Part shown: positions 4,493 to 6,250 of the stretch, piece by piece
How positions within the stretch are numbered: the stretch's first letter is position 1
How the letters are laid out: each line of letters opens with the position of its first letter
Assembly (NCBI GenBank): GCA_029960905.1
Contig: JASBVU010000117.1
Coordinates: forward strand, 1 to 6,250
Direction of reading: 5' to 3'
Length of the DNA stretch: 6,250 bases
Source: Thermoanaerobacterium sp.
Lineage (GTDB): Bacteria > Bacillota > Thermoanaerobacteria > Thermoanaerobacterales > Thermoanaerobacteraceae
Notes under the pieces: generated by a model
Database searches by the model: none
What the model was told of the DNA's origin: nothing
What the model saw: the letters and a program-made list of their open reading frames with translations, nothing else
Program-made: the position numbers and the translations under genes

Positions 4493-6250
4493 TTAAACAG
4501 AAACAAACTCTTTACTTAAATCTATCTCAGGATATAGACTTTTAATCTCTTCATTTGCTTCATATGCATTTTCATCTTGCCCAAGTGCTTTATAAATTTT
4601 ATATATTATCCTGTAGATATCGACATCAGTTTTATCAAGGTTATATGCTCTCCCTATTATTGATAGTGCTTCATTAAACATATTCTGATCATACGCTCTT
4701 TGAGCTAAATACTTATAGACTTCCGTATTTTGGCTGTTTAAATCAGCCGCTTTTATGTAGGCTTCCACTGCCAAATCATCAAGGCCATTGTTTATCATCA
4801 TCTGACCATATCTTTCGTACTCTTCTCTTGTAAAAAGTCCTACATATAGGTTTAAAACTTCATTGTACAAATCAAATTCTTTTAATTTTATAAGCAAGTC
4901 AAGAAGATTGAAAAAGCTATCCTTTACTTCATCAAATTTTGCTTTCATTTCCCCCACTATAGTCATGTACAGCTTTTTATCAGATGAGTCGGTAATTTTC
5001 CAAAGCAGATCTTTCGCTTTATCTATGTCTTTCAATATAATATAGCACAATGCTTCGCGATAATTTGCTTCTTCTTTTGCCTTGCCGTATTCCATCTCAA
5101 AATGTTTTATCGCATTTTCATAGTCTTTAAGCCCCATGTATATAATTCCTCTTAAGTTATTAAGGCCTTCCAGATCTATATCAATACTGTCAATGTACTG
5201 CTTTGCAATATCAAATCTCCCTATATTTATATACAACCTTGCCATTATTGCATAATTGACAAGCGACTTTGTATCAACATGTCTATTGAAAAACTCATAA
5301 ACATCCCCTGGTTTTTCATTTCTTACAAACATATCAAAAACTCTTATAAATACCTCTTGATAACTAGGATGTTCCTTTAATATTTCCATATACTCTTTCA
5401 CTGCATCATTAAGCTTATTTAATTTTTCATAACAAAGTGCAATCATAAACTTTGCTCTATAGCTACCAGTTCCGCCCATTGTTATAAATATACCATTATA
5501 TTCTCCTATTGAAAGACATTCTTTAAATGTTTCAATCGCTTTTCTATACCGTTTCTGGTCAGTGTATATCATTCCTTCTAAAAATTTAAAATCTGGCACA
5601 TCAATGTAATAAGCTTTTGCATCATTTATAATTCTCAAAGCCGTATCATAATCTTTTAATGCCGCATATGTAGATATTAAATATCTCAAAAGCCTTGTTG
5701 CCGCATATGAATTAACATCCATGCCTTTTGTTGCAATTAATAAATGTTTCAATGCCTTATTATAATCACCTGAATTAAAATATTCTACTGCAAGATTACC
5801 ATGCTGAAATTTATCATCAGGATGTTCTTCAAGATACCTTGAAATAAGCTTTATATATCTCTCTGTTTTATTTTTCTCAATTCTTGTTTCTGACAAATAG
5901 CCATAATGTAGTATAGTAACATCCGCATTTTTAAATACAGGTACTCTATTTTCTTCAATATTTCTTAAATTCTCATGTACAGGATAAATATATTTAAGCT
6001 TGCCATTATTTCTAAAGAGCCTTAAATTGTAGTGGATCTCAGTTAAGCCATTACTTGAATTTGTACCTGCATAATTTACAAACTTCAATATATAAGCCTC
6101 GACTGTATCATCACTCAGGAGTGGTCTTATCTTACCTACATCATCTTTTTTAATTTCCTCATCAGCATCAAGGAACAATATCCAGTCAGATGTGGCATTT
6201 TCTATAGCAATGTTTCTGGCTTTGCTAAAATCATCCTCCCATTTTGCATT
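4493..6250 (-). CDS. Family 2 glycosyltransferase with C-terminal TPR repeats, 5' end outside window
   Basis: The frame is open to the window edge, with 585 residues visible and the N-terminus missing. The visible part begins inside a GT-A fold glycosyltransferase domain: WEDDFSKARN (visible residues 4-13), then DWILFLDADEE (22-32), in which D28-A-D30 is the metal- and nucleotide-sugar-binding DXD motif. YPVHENL (about 89-95) and ILHYGY (about 113-118) are typical later blocks. From about residue 147 to the end, roughly ten TPR-like helical pairs follow, with patterns such as YFNSGDYNKALKHLLIA and GLKDYENAIKHFEMEYG, likely a protein-binding surface. Enzymes of this architecture transfer sugars to proteins or surface polymers. 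Flagellar genes in the same window suggest flagellin glycosylation, but that is inference. A leucine TTG at 6178 precedes DADEE and is not a start, because conserved family sequence continues upstream. A hairpin terminator follows the stop. Confidence 0.9.
   Translation of the reverse strand, partial: NAKWEDDFSKARNIAIENATSDWILFLDADEEIKKDDVGKIRPLLSDDTVEAYILKFVNYAGTNSSNGLTEIHYNLRLFRNNGKLKYIYPVHENLRNIEENRVPVFKNADVTILHYGYLSETRIEKNKTERYIKLISRYLEEHPDDKFQHGNLAVEYFNSGDYNKALKHLLIATKGMDVNSYAATRLLRYLISTYAALKDYDTALRIINDAKAYYIDVPDFKFLEGMIYTDQKRYRKAIETFKECLSIGEYNGIFITMGGTGSYRAKFMIALCYEKLNKLNDAVKEYMEILKEHPSYQEVFIRVFDMFVRNEKPGDVYEFFNRHVDTKSLVNYAIMARLYINIGRFDIAKQYIDSIDIDLEGLNNLRGIIYMGLKDYENAIKHFEMEYGKAKEEANYREALCYIILKDIDKAKDLLWKITDSSDKKLYMTIVGEMKAKFDEVKDSFFNLLDLLIKLKEFDLYNEVLNLYVGLFTREEYERYGQMMINNGLDDLAVEAYIKAADLNSQNTEVYKYLAQRAYDQNMFNEALSIIGRAYNLDKTDVDIYRIIYKIYKALGQDENAYEANEEIKSLYPEIDLSKEFVSV

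Noticed and set aside
4863..5045. Plus-strand open frame inside the TPR region
   Set aside because: It is antisense to TPR repeats, with a low-complexity Ser/Phe-rich product.
6176..6178. TTG as the start of the glycosyltransferase gene
   Set aside because: Conserved family sequence (WEDDFSKARN and DWI) is encoded in frame upstream to the window edge, so this TTG is an internal leucine codon.

Overview
The window is AT-rich chromosomal DNA of a low-GC, Gram-positive, motile and probably spore-forming anaerobe. The evidence is strong GGAGG-type ribosome binding sites, a Spo0E-family phosphatase, flagellar cap genes with sigma-D-type promoters, and a Bacillus/Clostridium-type LexA box. Gene content and protein style fit Thermoanaerobacterium or a close relative. 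That placement is recalled, not computed. No mobile element, RNA gene or CRISPR array is visible.

Layout, left to right. (1) Bases 1-951, minus strand: a motility block of fliD (cut by the window edge), flaG and a 57-residue Spo0E-like phosphatase gene. A perfect flagellar-sigma -10 box (GCCGATAT) lies before flaG and another before the spo0E-like gene. (2) Bases 952-1082: a divergent control region. It reads leftward from the sigma-D promoter and rightward from a sigma-A promoter with an SOS (LexA) box between its -35 and -10. (3) Bases 1083-3110, plus strand: a two-gene operon for a radical SAM protein of the 'putative DNA modification/repair' family and its obligate partner, a DUF4130 protein. 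(4) Bases 3111-4406, minus strand: an SH3b-NlpC/P60 cell-wall peptidase that ends exactly where the DUF4130 gene ends. (5) Bases 4458-4483: a minus-strand intrinsic terminator. (6) Bases 4493-6250, minus strand: a family-2 glycosyltransferase with a long TPR tail, 5' end beyond the window, possibly a flagellin or surface glycosylation enzyme.

How the parts work together. FlaG and FliD finish the flagellar filament, and the same sigma factor probably drives the Spo0E-like phosphatase, which would hold back sporulation (lower Spo0A~P) in cells committed to swimming. The plus-strand pair is a separate module set into this minus-strand region. Its LexA box, helix-hairpin-helix segment and C-terminal QLSIF (a near-consensus sliding-clamp-binding motif) together support a damage-inducible DNA repair or base-modification system whose chemistry, as far as I know, is undescribed. 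This is the most interesting content of the window.
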